A stretch of DNA of 64,000 nt from the NCBI GenBank assembly GCA_902635665.1, contig CACPOX010000002.1, forward strand, positions 1-64,000, in the 5' to 3' direction. Below, one piece after another: positions 9,809 through 19,237 of this stretch. Numbering within the stretch: the first letter of the stretch is position 1; the number at the start of each line of letters is the position of its first letter. Made by a program: the position numbers and the translations under genes. This DNA is from an uncultured Pelagibacteraceae bacterium (GTDB lineage Bacteria > Pseudomonadota > Alphaproteobacteria > Pelagibacterales > Pelagibacteraceae). The notes under the pieces are model-generated. The model did not search any database, had not been told where the DNA came from, and was given only the letters and a program-made list of their open reading frames with translations.

Positions 9809-10546
9809 ATGAATGCTTCAGAAAAAGTAAAATTTATTTCTAATTGGATTAAAGATTATGCAAATAATATGCCAAGTAAGGCAGAGTCATTGGTTATAGG
9901 AATTTCCGGAGGAATAGATTCGTCAGTTTCTAGTACATTAAGCGCAATGACAGGTTTAAAAACTATTGTTTTGTCAATGCCAATCAAACAGAAATCACAC
10001 CAACATGATTTAAGTTTAAAGCATCAAGAGTGGTTAGTTAAAAATTTTAAAAATGTTGAGGCACATACTATTAATTTAGATGAGTTATTTTTGGCTTTTA
10101 GTTCCAGTTTATCAAATTTTGATAATGAACATGGAATGGCGAACTCTAGAGCCAGATTGAGAATGACAACGCTCTATCAAGTTGCTGCAACGAATAAAGG
10201 AATAGTAGTTGGAACTGGAAATAAAGTTGAAGATTTTGGTGTTGGGTTTTACACAAAATACGGAGATGGTGGGGTAGATATATCTCCTATAGCTGATTGT
10301 AATAAAACTGAAGTTTGGGAGCTAGGAAAAGAGCTTGGAATTTTAAAAGAAATTATAGATGCGGCCCCCACGGATGGTTTATGGGACGATGGAAGAACTG
10401 ATGAAGGTCAACTTGGACTAAAATATGAAGAATTAGAAGAAGCTATGGACAATCCTAATTCGGCTAATCGAGCTAAATACGAAACTATTAGAAAACAAAA
10501 TTTGCATAAAATGGAGCCAATTCCTGTATGCAAAATTCCAAATTAA
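9809..10546 (+). CDS. nadE: NH3-dependent NAD(+) synthetase
   Basis: Final step of NAD synthesis: amidation of nicotinate adenine dinucleotide. The adenine-nucleotide alpha-hydrolase fold carries the PP-loop SGGIDSS at about 33-39. GTGNKVED and the acidic YGDGGVDISPI segment are characteristic of NadE. At 245 residues it lacks the N-terminal glutaminase (nitrilase) domain of long NadE forms, so it should use free ammonia. A good intrinsic terminator follows at 10549-10573. nadK lies about 20 kb away in the same window. Confidence 0.92.
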   Translation: MNASEKVKFISNWIKDYANNMPSKAESLVIGISGGIDSSVSSTLSAMTGLKTIVLSMPIKQKSHQHDLSLKHQEWLVKNFKNVEAHTINLDELFLAFSSSLSNFDNEHGMANSRARLRMTTLYQVAATNKGIVVGTGNKVEDFGVGFYTKYGDGGVDISPIADCNKTEVWELGKELGILKEIIDAAPTDGLWDDGRTDEGQLGLKYEELEEAMDNPNSANRAKYETIRKQNLHKMEPIPVCKIPN

Positions 10547-10548
10547 TC

Positions 10549-10573
10549 AAATAGATTCACAAATCTATTTTTT
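10549..10573 (+). terminator. Intrinsic terminator after nadE
   Basis: A perfect 9-bp inverted repeat, AAATAGATT / AATCTATTT with a 4-base loop, begins three bases after the nadE stop and runs into a T-tract. The stem is AT-rich, as expected at this base composition. It separates nadE from cysS, whose start is at 10592. Confidence 0.7.
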
Positions 10574-10591
10574 AAGTATATTCCTAAAACA

Positions 10592-11947
10592 ATGAGTAAA
10601 GATATTTTTTTAACAAACAATCTAACAAATAAAAAAGAGAAGTTTGTTCCACTAGATAAAAGCAACATTAGAATTTATGTGTGTGGTCCAACTGTTTATG
10701 ACGATCCCCATATTGGGAACGCAAGACCAATAGTTGTATTTGATATTCTTTTTAAAATTTTTAAAAAAAATTATCCTAAAGTTACTTATGTGCGAAATAT
10801 TACAGATGTAGATGATAAAATTATTAAATCTTCAAAAGAAAATAATATTTCAATTTCAGAATTAACAAGCAAAGTAACTAAAAGTTTTAGTGAAGATTGT
10901 CATTACTTAAATTGTGAAGAACCAACTCATCAACCTAAAGCAACAGAAAATATAGATTTGATGATTGAAATGATTTCTGAATTAATAAAAAAAGGATTTG
11001 CTTACGAAAATAATAAGCATGTTTATTTTGAGGTTACAAAATTCAAGGATTACGGTCAGCTATCAAACAAAAAATTAGATGAACTAATTGCTGGATCAAG
11101 AGTAGAAGTAAGTGAAAATAAAAAAAATTCAGAAGATTTTGTTTTATGGAAACCTTCAGAAAATGATGAGCCATCATGGGAATCTCCTTGGGGAAAAGGA
11201 CGACCCGGGTGGCATCTTGAATGTTCCGCAATGTCAAAAAAATTTTTAGGAGATGAGTTTGATGTTCATGGTGGTGGTATAGATTTATTATTTCCTCATC
11301 ACGAGAATGAAATAGCCCAGTCAAGATGCGCAAATGATACAAAAATATTCGCAAAATTTTGGATGCACAATGCATTCATCACTATGTCTAATGAAAAGAT
11401 GGCTAAGTCTCAGGGAAATATTTTAAAAATAAAAGATTTTAGAAACAAGATAAATGGTCAAGTTTTGAGATTAGCTTTATTGAGTGCGCACTACAAACAG
11501 CCATTAGATTGGAATGATAAACTTCTCGAAGATTGTCAAAATACAATTAATAAATGGTACAATTCATACTTAGATATTGAAAATAATTCTGAGGTTTCTG
11601 ATGAAATTCTTCACCCACTTTATGATGATTTAAATACACCTGGATACATTGCTAATTTACATCAATTATATGAAAAAGCTCAAAAAGGTAATGACCAAGA
11701 TAAATCTATATTTGTTTCTGCTTGTCAATTTGTAGGACTATTGAATGAAAGTAAAGAAAATTGGCTTAAATTTAAAACTAGCAAAGCTTTAATTTCTGAA
11801 AAAGAAATTTTGCATAAAATTCAAGAAAGAAACAAGGCTAGAGAGACCAAAAATTACAAAGAAGCTGATAAAATTAGAAATGAACTTTTAGACAAAGGTG
11901 TTTTAATAGAAGATAAAGATGGTAAAACGACCTGGAAATTTAAATGA
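10592..11947 (+). CDS. cysS: Cysteinyl-tRNA synthetase
   Basis: Class I aminoacyl-tRNA synthetase charging tRNA-Cys. The zinc-binding Cys31 precedes the HIGN form of the HIGH motif (40-43). WHLECSAMS and HHENEIAQS supply the remaining zinc ligands. The KMSKS loop appears as KMAKS in NEKMAKSQGN. The 451-residue length and the C-terminal helical anticodon-binding region fit the family. The stop overlaps the cimA start by four bases (ATGA), so the two are translationally coupled. They form the head of a cysS-cimA-DUF1989-trmJ run. Confidence 0.96.
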   Translation: MSKDIFLTNNLTNKKEKFVPLDKSNIRIYVCGPTVYDDPHIGNARPIVVFDILFKIFKKNYPKVTYVRNITDVDDKIIKSSKENNISISELTSKVTKSFSEDCHYLNCEEPTHQPKATENIDLMIEMISELIKKGFAYENNKHVYFEVTKFKDYGQLSNKKLDELIAGSRVEVSENKKNSEDFVLWKPSENDEPSWESPWGKGRPGWHLECSAMSKKFLGDEFDVHGGGIDLLFPHHENEIAQSRCANDTKIFAKFWMHNAFITMSNEKMAKSQGNILKIKDFRNKINGQVLRLALLSAHYKQPLDWNDKLLEDCQNTINKWYNSYLDIENNSEVSDEILHPLYDDLNTPGYIANLHQLYEKAQKGNDQDKSIFVSACQFVGLLNESKENWLKFKTSKALISEKEILHKIQERNKARETKNYKEADKIRNELLDKGVLIEDKDGKTTWKFK

Positions 11948-13545
11948 GCAAAGAAAAACTTTACATATTTGATACAACATTACGTGACGGTGCGCAAACT
12001 CAAGGTGTAGATTTTTCAATCGATGATAAAGAAAAAATTTCATCATCTTTAGATAAATTAGGGGTAGATTATGTTGAAGGAGGTTGGCCAGGAGCAAATC
12101 CAACTGATACTGAATTTTTCAATAAAGATCATAATTTCAAATCTACAAAATTAACTGCATTTGGTATGACTAAAAAATCAGAGCATAGTGCAGAAAATGA
12201 CCCAATGCTCTCTTCTTTAATAAATTCAAAAAGCACTTCTGTTTGTCTATTTGGAAAATCATGGGATTTTCAAGTGGATGTCGCATTAGGAATAAGTAAT
12301 GAGCAAAATTTAATCAATATTAGCGAAAGTACCAAACATATTGTTAAATCTGGAAAAGAGTTCATGTTTGATGCCGAGCACTTTTTTGATGGATATAAGT
12401 CTAATTCTGAATATGCAATGTCATGCTTAAAAGCTTCGTTTGATAATGGCGCAAGATGGATTGTATTATGTGATACAAATGGCGGAACACTTCCACATGA
12501 GATAACGAAAATTGTTTCTGAAGTAATCAAGCAAATTCCTGGAAAAAATTTAGGAATACATGCACACAATGACACAGAAAACGCAGTATCTAATAGTCTT
12601 GCTGCAGTTCAAGCAGGAGTAAGACAAGTTCAAGGCACTATCAATGGTTTGGGAGAAAGATGTGGAAATGCAAATTTAATGTCATTAATACCTTCATTTT
12701 TTTTAAAAAAAGATTTTTCAGATAAGTTTGAGTTAAATATTAAAAGGGAAAATTTAAAAAATTTAACTCAATGTTCTAGACTATTAGATGAGATATTAAA
12801 TAGAAAACCTAATAAACATTTACCTTACGTTGGAGCGTCTGCTTTTTCTCATAAAGGAGGAATGCATGTTTCAGCAGTTCAAAAAGATCCTAAAACTTAT
12901 GAACATATTAATCCTGAAGAAGTTGGAAATTCTAGAAATATTGTAGTTTCAGATCAATCAGGACAGTCAAATATTATATCTAGATTGAATTCAATAGGAA
13001 TTAAAGTTGAGAAAAGTGATCCAAAAATTAAAAAACTTTTAGACGAAGTTAAAGATAGAGAGTTTATTGGTTATAGTTATGACGGTGCCGATGCTTCTTT
13101 CGAGTTGTTGGCTCGAAGGCTAATGGGAGAAATACCAAGATATATTTCAATTAATGAGTATGATGTTTCAGTAAAGAAAGATAATGCTGGAGAAATTGTT
13201 TCCTTTGCAAAAGCTCAATTAGAAGTAGATGGAGATAAAATTTTGTGTGAAGGTCAAGGAAATGGACCTGTTAATGCTCTGGATAATGCTATCAGAAAGA
13301 ATGTTAATAAACTTTCAAAATATTCAGAATATTTAAAAGATTTAAGACTGGTTGATTATAAAGTTAGAATTTTAAATACTGGTACAGAAGCTGTAACAAG
13401 AGTTAGTATTGAAAGTACAGATTCAAAAGGTGTTAATTGGTTTACTATTGGGGTATCACCAAATATCATTGATGCTTCTTTCAAAGCTCTTGTTGATAGT
13501 TTAGATTATAAGTTATTCAAGGATAAAGCTCCTGGTAGTTTATAA
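11944..13545 (+). CDS. cimA: (R)-citramalate synthase
   Basis: Condenses pyruvate with acetyl-CoA to citramalate, giving a threonine-independent route to 2-oxobutanoate and isoleucine. The HMGL-like TIM barrel shows DTTLRDG at 10-16 and the metal-binding HAHND at 206-210. The early segment YVEGGWPGANPTD is typical of the CimA branch rather than LeuA. A C-terminal regulatory (LeuA dimer-type) domain occupies about residues 390-530, where isoleucine feedback would be expected. The 533-residue length fits CimA. It overlaps cysS by four bases and is followed after two bases by the DUF1989 gene. Confidence 0.9.
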   Translation: MSKEKLYIFDTTLRDGAQTQGVDFSIDDKEKISSSLDKLGVDYVEGGWPGANPTDTEFFNKDHNFKSTKLTAFGMTKKSEHSAENDPMLSSLINSKSTSVCLFGKSWDFQVDVALGISNEQNLINISESTKHIVKSGKEFMFDAEHFFDGYKSNSEYAMSCLKASFDNGARWIVLCDTNGGTLPHEITKIVSEVIKQIPGKNLGIHAHNDTENAVSNSLAAVQAGVRQVQGTINGLGERCGNANLMSLIPSFFLKKDFSDKFELNIKRENLKNLTQCSRLLDEILNRKPNKHLPYVGASAFSHKGGMHVSAVQKDPKTYEHINPEEVGNSRNIVVSDQSGQSNIISRLNSIGIKVEKSDPKIKKLLDEVKDREFIGYSYDGADASFELLARRLMGEIPRYISINEYDVSVKKDNAGEIVSFAKAQLEVDGDKILCEGQGNGPVNALDNAIRKNVNKLSKYSEYLKDLRLVDYKVRILNTGTEAVTRVSIESTDSKGVNWFTIGVSPNIIDASFKALVDSLDYKLFKDKAPGSL

Positions 13546-13547
13546 GA

Positions 13548-14411
13548 ATGAAAGTTAAAAAATTTTCAGAAAAGCCAATAGATATAGAGACAAGAATTGG
13601 AGCTGAACCAATTGTTTGTTATCCAAATACCAATATTGAAGAAAAAAATTTAAGTATTTTGCATTCTGCAAGAGAACGCTTGGTCAAAAAAGATGAAATT
13701 ATTATTCCGCCTAGAGACGCGAAAACGTTTGAAGTTAAATTTGGTGAGTTTTTTAGAATAGAGAGTGTAGATGGCCCACAAGTAGGAGATCTAAATTTAT
13801 TCAATTTAAAAAATTTAGAGGAAAAATTTTATTCAGGAAAAACAAGAGCTCTCTATGGAACTCACCTTTCAGTAGGAGATAAAATGTTTAGTAGTTTTCC
13901 ATATCTAAGATCTTTAGCAACAATAACTTGGGATACTTTAGATTGGTATGATTATGATAAAGATGGTGGATCGGTTCATGATGTAATTGGTACAAGATGT
14001 GATCCTTATACATCAAAACTTTTGAGCGATAACGATTATCACTATTGTTGCCACTCAAATTTAACAAGAGCTTTGGTTAAAGAAAAAAATATTCAACTAG
14101 ATCATGCAGAAAAAATAGTTCATGATGTATTAAATGTTTTTATGTTAACTGGGTTTACTAATGATACTAAACAATACTTTATGAAAGCAAGCCCTGTTAG
14201 ACCTGGTGATTATTTAGAGTTTTTTGCTGAAACAGATTTATTAGGCGCTCTTTCTGCTTGTCCAGGTGGTGATTGCGGATCTGAGCATTCATCTGATGTA
14301 GCAAAATGTTATCCTTTAAAAGTTTCTATTTGGACAGTAGATCCTAAATATTTAAATAATATTAAACCATCAGTTATATCGAATTATAACAGAAATCATG
14401 GCATAGATTAA
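13548..14411 (+). CDS. DUF1989 (urea carboxylase-associated family) protein
   Basis: A 287-residue protein of the DUF1989 family, related to the urea carboxylase-associated proteins, some of which act as the carboxyguanidine deiminase CgdAB. Conserved Cys/His positions that could form a metal site are visible: Cys151 (GTRCDPY), Cys167-Cys168-His169 (HYCCHSN), Cys238 and Cys243 (CPGGDC) and Cys254. A single gene is present rather than the usual adjacent CgdA/CgdB pair, and no urea carboxylase or allophanate hydrolase is nearby. The exact substrate is therefore unknown. It sits two bases after cimA and shares one base with trmJ. Confidence 0.8.
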   Translation: MKVKKFSEKPIDIETRIGAEPIVCYPNTNIEEKNLSILHSARERLVKKDEIIIPPRDAKTFEVKFGEFFRIESVDGPQVGDLNLFNLKNLEEKFYSGKTRALYGTHLSVGDKMFSSFPYLRSLATITWDTLDWYDYDKDGGSVHDVIGTRCDPYTSKLLSDNDYHYCCHSNLTRALVKEKNIQLDHAEKIVHDVLNVFMLTGFTNDTKQYFMKASPVRPGDYLEFFAETDLLGALSACPGGDCGSEHSSDVAKCYPLKVSIWTVDPKYLNNIKPSVISNYNRNHGID

Positions 14412-15124
14412 TGTCTGTTAATAATATTTCTTTCATTTTACACAAGCCCCAACTTTCTGAAAATATTGGAGCGTGTGCAAGAGCAATGAAAAATTTTAAT
14501 TTTAATAAACTTATTATTGTTGATCCCAAACCAGTTTTTCCAAATGATAAAATTTTGGCAACTTCCGTAGGAGCAAAAAATATAATCAATAAAGCAAAGA
14601 ATTTTGAAAATTTAGAAAAATGTTTAAAGAGTATTGATGTTGTAATTGCAACATCTGCACGATTTAGAAATAAAAACATTAAACATATTCAATTAGAAGA
14701 TTTAAAAAAAATAAATTATAAAAAAAAAGTAGCATTCTTATTTGGGTCAGAGGCATCAGGTTTATCAAATAACGAAATAAGTTATGCAAATTACACTCTT
14801 CAAATTCCAACAAATCTCGATTTTAAATCGTTAAATCTGTCTCACAGTTTAATAATAATTGCTCAACATGTATCAAGTATAATCAATTCAAAAGTATCCT
14901 CTTTTAAGAAATCAAATAAAGTTAAATCGGCCTCTAAAAAAGATATAGTTGCCATGGTAAATCTTTGTATAAAAAATCTTGAAGATATTAATTTCTTTAA
15001 ATCAAAAGAGAAGAAGCCGATAATGCTTGAAAACTTGAGGAATATTTTTTATAGGATGGAATTATCAACCAAAGAAACACGTATTTTATCTGGTGTATTT
15101 GCAAGTTTAGGTAAAAAACGTTGA
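14411..15124 (+). CDS. trmJ: tRNA/rRNA 2'-O-methyltransferase, TrmJ type
   Basis: SPOUT-family methyltransferase expected to 2'-O-methylate position 32 of the tRNA anticodon loop. The N-terminus (LHKPQLSENIGACARAMKNF) has the NIG..AR.M substrate motif. FGSEASGLSNNE and the late segment LNLSHSL form the knotted SAM site. The 237 residues and a C-terminal helical tail containing NLRNIFYRMEL favour TrmJ over TrmH. It is the last gene before the strong rpsD promoter. Confidence 0.85.
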   Translation: MSVNNISFILHKPQLSENIGACARAMKNFNFNKLIIVDPKPVFPNDKILATSVGAKNIINKAKNFENLEKCLKSIDVVIATSARFRNKNIKHIQLEDLKKINYKKKVAFLFGSEASGLSNNEISYANYTLQIPTNLDFKSLNLSHSLIIIAQHVSSIINSKVSSFKKSNKVKSASKKDIVAMVNLCIKNLEDINFFKSKEKKPIMLENLRNIFYRMELSTKETRILSGVFASLGKKR

Positions 15125-15152
15125 TTGACAAAATGATGTGTAAGTTTATAAA
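15125..15152 (+). promoter_or_regulatory. Sigma-70-type promoter of rpsD
   Basis: TTGACA (15125-15130), a 16-bp spacer, then TATAAA (15147-15152). This is the best consensus promoter seen in the window, starting immediately after the trmJ stop. The predicted start site, about 7 bases past the -10, is only about 5 bases before the rpsD ATG at 15165, so the mRNA leader would be almost absent. Confidence 0.75.
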
Positions 15153-15164
15153 GCCCACTATCAA

Positions 15165-15782
15165 ATGACAAAAAGATTAAACTCTAAACATAAAATAGAC
15201 AGAAGATTAAAAGTCAACCTATGGGGTAGACCCAAAAGTCCTTTTAATACTAGAGCTTATGGACCAGGTCAACACGGTCAAACTAAAACTTCAAAACCTT
15301 CTGATTATGGAATTCAACTTCAAGCAAAACAAAAATTAAAAGCTTATTATGGTAACATTAACGAAAGACAATTTAGAAATATTTATAAAAAAGCAGTAAT
15401 GCTTAAAGGTGATACTGGGGAAAACTTAATTGGTCTACTTGAAAGAAGATTAGATGCTATTATCTATAGGGCAAAATTTGCAACAACAATTTTTTCAGCT
15501 AGACAACTAATCAATCACGGCCATGTAAAAGTAAATGGTAAAAAAGTTAACATTGGAAGCTATTTAGTTAGAGAAGAGGATTCTATTGAGATAAGAGACA
15601 AATCAAAACAGCTTGCAATTATTGACATTGCTCTTGCAAATAAAGAAAGAGAAACTCCAGAATACATCCAGATGGACGAAAAAAATAAAAAACTAAAGTT
15701 TGTCAGAGTTCCAAAGTTTGAAGAAGTTCCATATCCAATTGTTATGGAACCAAATTTAGTAATTGAGTACTATTCTAGATAA
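15165..15782 (+). CDS. rpsD: 30S ribosomal protein S4
   Basis: Primary 16S rRNA binding protein that nucleates 30S assembly. The 205 residues match S4. The N-terminal S4 domain is followed by the S4 RNA-binding motif (about 94-155) with [30 protein letters not shown] in two blocks. It is monocistronic here, away from the alpha operon (rpsM-rpsK-rpoA-rplQ at 60.6-62.9 kb), as in other alphaproteobacteria. It is driven by its own promoter with almost no leader. Its stop abuts that of the convergent grxD gene. Confidence 0.97.
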   Translation: MTKRLNSKHKIDRRLKVNLWGRPKSPFNTRAYGPGQHGQTKTSKPSDYGIQLQAKQKLKAYYGNINERQFRNIYKKAVMLKGDTGENLIGLLERRLDAIIYRAKFATTIFSARQLINHGHVKVNGKKVNIGSYLVREEDSIEIRDKSKQLAIIDIALANKERETPEYIQMDEKNKKLKFVRVPKFEEVPYPIVMEPNLVIEYYSR

Positions 15783-16121
15783 TTAGCTCTTAGCCTTAAA
15801 ATTTATATTTTTGCTTTCAAAAAGTTTTGTCAACTCACCACTTTCATACATTTCTTTAACTATATCACACCCACCAATAAATTCATTTTTGATATATAGC
15901 TGAGGTATTGTTGGCCAATCACTAAAAATTTTAATACCTTCTCTTAAATTTTGATTTTCTAAAACATTTACACCTTTGAAATTTACTTCAAGCAATTTTA
16001 ATATATTAGAAGTAGCCATTGAAAATCCACATTGTGGAGCGTCAGGGGTACCTTTCATAAATAAACAAACTTCGTTATTTTCAATTTCATTTTTTATTAA
16101 TTCATTTGTTTGTTGATCCAT
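15783..16121 (-). CDS. grxD: Monothiol glutaredoxin (Grx4/GrxD type)
   Basis: CGFS-type glutaredoxin of 112 residues that carries or transfers [2Fe-2S] clusters. The active-site motif CGFS lies at about 32-35, preceded by MKGTPDAPQ. The cis-proline region (TIPQLYI) and the glutathione-binding GGCD follow. It lies one base after a bolA gene; BolA and CGFS glutaredoxins form cluster-binding heterodimers in many organisms, so the pair is functionally coherent. It is the last gene of the long sfsA-to-grxD minus-strand operon. Confidence 0.93.
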   Translation of the reverse strand: MDQQTNELIKNEIENNEVCLFMKGTPDAPQCGFSMATSNILKLLEVNFKGVNVLENQNLREGIKIFSDWPTIPQLYIKNEFIGGCDIVKEMYESGELTKLFESKNINFKAKS

Positions 16122-16122
16122 T

Positions 16123-16353
16123 TTAACTCTCCTTTGTTTTAATTGCTAATGCATGAAGTTCATTACCCATTCTACCTTTTAATGAGTTGTAAACCATTTT
16201 ATGTTGTTCGATTTTACTTTTTCCAGAAAATTGTGATGAGATAACGGTAGCTGAATAATGGTTTCCATCACCTGCTAAATCTTGTATTTCCACTACAGCA
16301 TCTGGCATTGCCTCTTTTATAAAATTCTCAATTTCTTTTAAATCCATCGCCAT
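16123..16353 (-). CDS. bolA: BolA family protein
   Basis: A 76-residue BolA-like protein with the compact alpha/beta KH-like fold. The segment GDGNHYSATVISSQFSGKSKIEQHKMVYNSL contains the invariant histidines expected to bind an iron-sulfur cluster with a monothiol glutaredoxin. Its length suggests the short BolA2/IbaG-like branch rather than full BolA. It is adjacent to grxD and overlaps the purL stop by one base. Confidence 0.9.
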   Translation of the reverse strand: MAMDLKEIENFIKEAMPDAVVEIQDLAGDGNHYSATVISSQFSGKSKIEQHKMVYNSLKGRMGNELHALAIKTKES

Positions 16354-18545
16354 TATTTACTCATATAGTTTGTTAACCAACTTTTATTCGAACTTGATAA
16401 TTCGTCAATTGTAACTTTTGTCTTGTCATTAATATATAGTTCATTTTCATTAATTGTGCCAAGTTCATCAAAATGGACTGCATTTTTATTCAATATATCA
16501 GCTACTTTTTTAAAATCCTTTTTATTTATTTCCACAATATATCTGCCTTGATCTTCAGCAAAAAAATATTCCATCTCATTAATTAGGTATTTTGGTTTTT
16601 TAATATTTATTCCTTTTTTCCCCCTAATACACATTTTTGCTACCGCAGTAATTATGCCACCTAAAGAAACATCATGGGCACTTTTTATTAAATTATTATC
16701 AATCAATTTGAGCAATGTTTCTCCATTATTTTTCTCGTTAAATAGATTTATTTCAGGCGGAGGTCCATTTTTCTCATCTAAGATATTTCTTGCAAATAAA
16801 CTTTGATCAATATGTCCTTCGGTTTTTCCAATTACTAAAACTAAATTATTAACTTCTTTAACATCCATAGTGATCATATTCTTATAATCCTTGATTAACC
16901 CAACACCACCAATTGCAGGTGTAGGTTTTATACCTTCATCTTTTGTTTGGTTATAGAAAGATACATTTCCAGAAACCACTGGAAACTTCAAATATTCGCT
17001 TGCCTCACCAATACCTTGAACACATTCAACAAACTCACCCATATTCTCTTCATTTTCTGGACTACCAAAATTTAAACAATTGGTGATAGCAATCGGTTTA
17101 GCACCTACAGATATAAGATTTCTAAAACTTTCACAAACTACTTGCTTTCCACCGGTTAAAGGATGAGCCCAGCAGTAAACCGCTGAAGAGTCCACTGAAG
17201 CAGCAACAGCTTTATCTGTTCCATGAACTTTTACAACACCTGCGTCTCCACCAGGTTTTTGTATTGTGTCTCCCATGACCGTATGATCATACTGTTGCCA
17301 AATCCATTCTTTGCTACATATATTAGGATTAGCTAAAATTTTTTTTAATACATCAATTATTTTTAAATGTTTAATATCTTCTTTCTTTATCTTATTTTTT
17401 TTAGGAAGTTTTGCTTTTTTCCATTTACGATCATACATAGGAGAGTTTTCAACTAAAGTGTTAACTGGAATGTCCGCAACTTTTTCTTCATCAAAATAAA
17501 GTTCTATTTTTTTTGACTTAGTAGTTTTTCCAATTACTGCAAAATCTAAGTTCCATTTATCAAATATTTTCTTTGCTTGCTCTTCTTTTCCGTTTTCTAA
17601 AACAATCAGCATTCTTTCTTGGCTCTCTGAGAGCATTATTTCATAAGGTGTCATCTTGGCTTCTCTACAAGGTACTTTGTTTAAATTAATTTCTATTCCA
17701 AGGTTTCCTTTTGAGGCCATTTCAATACTAGAGGAAGTTAGTCCTGCGGCACCCATATCTTGGATGGCTATAATCGAGTCTCCTGCCATTAATTCTAAAC
17801 AAGCTTCAAGTAAAAGTTTTTCCGTAAACGGATCTCCAACTTGAACTGTTGGTTTCTTTTCCTCAATTTTTTCATCAAAACTAGCTGAAGCCATACTTGC
17901 ACCATGTATTCCATCTCTTCCAGTTTTAGATCCAACATAAATGACAGGCTTATTTAAACCAGCAGCTTTTGAATAGAAAATCTTATCTTTTTTTACCAAT
18001 CCTAAAGTCATTGCGTTTACTAGAATGTTTCCATTATAAGAACTATCAAAACTTGTTTGCCCAGCAATTGTAGGAACCCCCATACAATTTCCATAACCAC
18101 CTATACCGTGAACAACACCTCTTAATAAATTTTTGGTTTTTTTATGTTGTGGTGATCCAAAATGTATTGAGTTCAAGTTAGCTATTGGTCTTGCACCCAT
18201 AGTAAAAACATCCCTCATTATTCCTCCAACGCCAGTAGCAGCACCTTGGTAAGGTTCAATAAATGAAGGGTGATTATGACTTTCAATTTTAAAAACTATG
18301 GCGTCATTATCTTCAATATCAATAACCCCAGCATTTTCTCCAGGACCTTGAATAACTTTCTTTCCTTTAGTAGGTAATTTTTTTAAGTGTAATCTTGATG
18401 ATTTATAAGAACAATGTTCATTCCACATTGCAGAAAAAATGCCTAGCTCTGTGATATTGGGAGTTCTCTTTAATAGCTCACAAATTTTAGCATATTCATC
18501 TTTCTTTAAACCATGATCAACTGCTACTTGTTCGTTTACAATCAT
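16353..18545 (-). CDS. purL: Phosphoribosylformylglycinamidine synthase, PurL subunit (small type)
   Basis: ATP-dependent synthetase subunit converting FGAR to FGAM in purine synthesis. At 730 residues it is the small PurL, which lacks the fused glutaminase of enterobacterial PurL and needs PurS and PurQ, both encoded just upstream. It has two tandem AIRS-like repeats; ESHNHPSFIEPYQGAATGVGG in the first half holds the nucleotide/Mg site, and PGGDAGVVKVHG and SGNVSFYN lie in the second. It overlaps purQ by four bases and bolA by one. Confidence 0.96.
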   Translation of the reverse strand: MIVNEQVAVDHGLKKDEYAKICELLKRTPNITELGIFSAMWNEHCSYKSSRLHLKKLPTKGKKVIQGPGENAGVIDIEDNDAIVFKIESHNHPSFIEPYQGAATGVGGIMRDVFTMGARPIANLNSIHFGSPQHKKTKNLLRGVVHGIGGYGNCMGVPTIAGQTSFDSSYNGNILVNAMTLGLVKKDKIFYSKAAGLNKPVIYVGSKTGRDGIHGASMASASFDEKIEEKKPTVQVGDPFTEKLLLEACLELMAGDSIIAIQDMGAAGLTSSSIEMASKGNLGIEINLNKVPCREAKMTPYEIMLSESQERMLIVLENGKEEQAKKIFDKWNLDFAVIGKTTKSKKIELYFDEEKVADIPVNTLVENSPMYDRKWKKAKLPKKNKIKKEDIKHLKIIDVLKKILANPNICSKEWIWQQYDHTVMGDTIQKPGGDAGVVKVHGTDKAVAASVDSSAVYCWAHPLTGGKQVVCESFRNLISVGAKPIAITNCLNFGSPENEENMGEFVECVQGIGEASEYLKFPVVSGNVSFYNQTKDEGIKPTPAIGGVGLIKDYKNMITMDVKEVNNLVLVIGKTEGHIDQSLFARNILDEKNGPPPEINLFNEKNNGETLLKLIDNNLIKSAHDVSLGGIITAVAKMCIRGKKGINIKKPKYLINEMEYFFAEDQGRYIVEINKKDFKKVADILNKNAVHFDELGTINENELYINDKTKVTIDELSSSNKSWLTNYMSK

Positions 18546-19225
18546 TTTAAGTTATTTATTAAATTTTTAAAAAATAATGATCCATCTTCACCAGATAGAG
18601 AAGTATCAATCATTCTTTCAGGGTGGGGCATCATTCCTAGAATATTTTTCTCTTTATTAAATATGCCTGCTATATTTTTTATAGATCCATTAGGATTAAA
18701 CTGATCTTCTATATTTCCATTTTCATCACAATAGTTGATAGCTATTTGATTATTATCTTCAATTTCTTTTAATTGATCATTGGTACAAAAATAATTTCCC
18801 TCATTATGAGCTATATGAAATTCTAAAACATCGTTATCAACATTTTTAAAATATTTATTTTTTTTATCGTTAATTTTTACAAAAACGTTTTTACAAATAA
18901 ATTCTAAATATTTGTTTCTAAGCAAAACACCTGGAACCAAACCAGTTTCTACTAATATTTGAAATCCATTGCAGATACCCATAACCATACCACCTGAATT
19001 TGCAAAATTAATTACAGATTGCATTATTTTTGATTTAGAAGCCATGCTTCCACATCTCAGGTAATCACCATATGAAAATCCACCTGGTAATACAACTAAA
19101 TCACTTTTTGGTAATTCAGCATCAGCATGCCAAACCATTTTATTTTTAAATCCAAATTTTTTTAGAGCAACATCCATATCTCTATCACAATTTGAACCAG
19201 GAAAAGTAATAACTGATGATTTCAT
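18542..19225 (-). CDS. purQ: Phosphoribosylformylglycinamidine synthase, glutaminase subunit
   Basis: Class I glutamine amidotransferase that supplies ammonia to PurL. The 227 residues show the oxyanion segment GGFSYGDYLRCG near 48-59, the nucleophile Cys in GICNGFQ, and the catalytic His/Glu in MPHPERM near the C-terminus. It overlaps purL by four bases. A small secreted-protein gene lies between purQ and purS, interrupting what is normally a tight purS-purQ-purL order. Confidence 0.95.
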   Translation of the reverse strand: MKSSVITFPGSNCDRDMDVALKKFGFKNKMVWHADAELPKSDLVVLPGGFSYGDYLRCGSMASKSKIMQSVINFANSGGMVMGICNGFQILVETGLVPGVLLRNKYLEFICKNVFVKINDKKNKYFKNVDNDVLEFHIAHNEGNYFCTNDQLKEIEDNNQIAINYCDENGNIEDQFNPNGSIKNIAGIFNKEKNILGMMPHPERMIDTSLSGEDGSLFFKNLINNLK

Positions 19226-19237
19226 TTTATTATTTTT

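Noticed and set aside
16123..16353. Full-length BolA morphogene
   Set aside because: At 76 residues it fits the short BolA2/IbaG-like class; kept as BolA family only.
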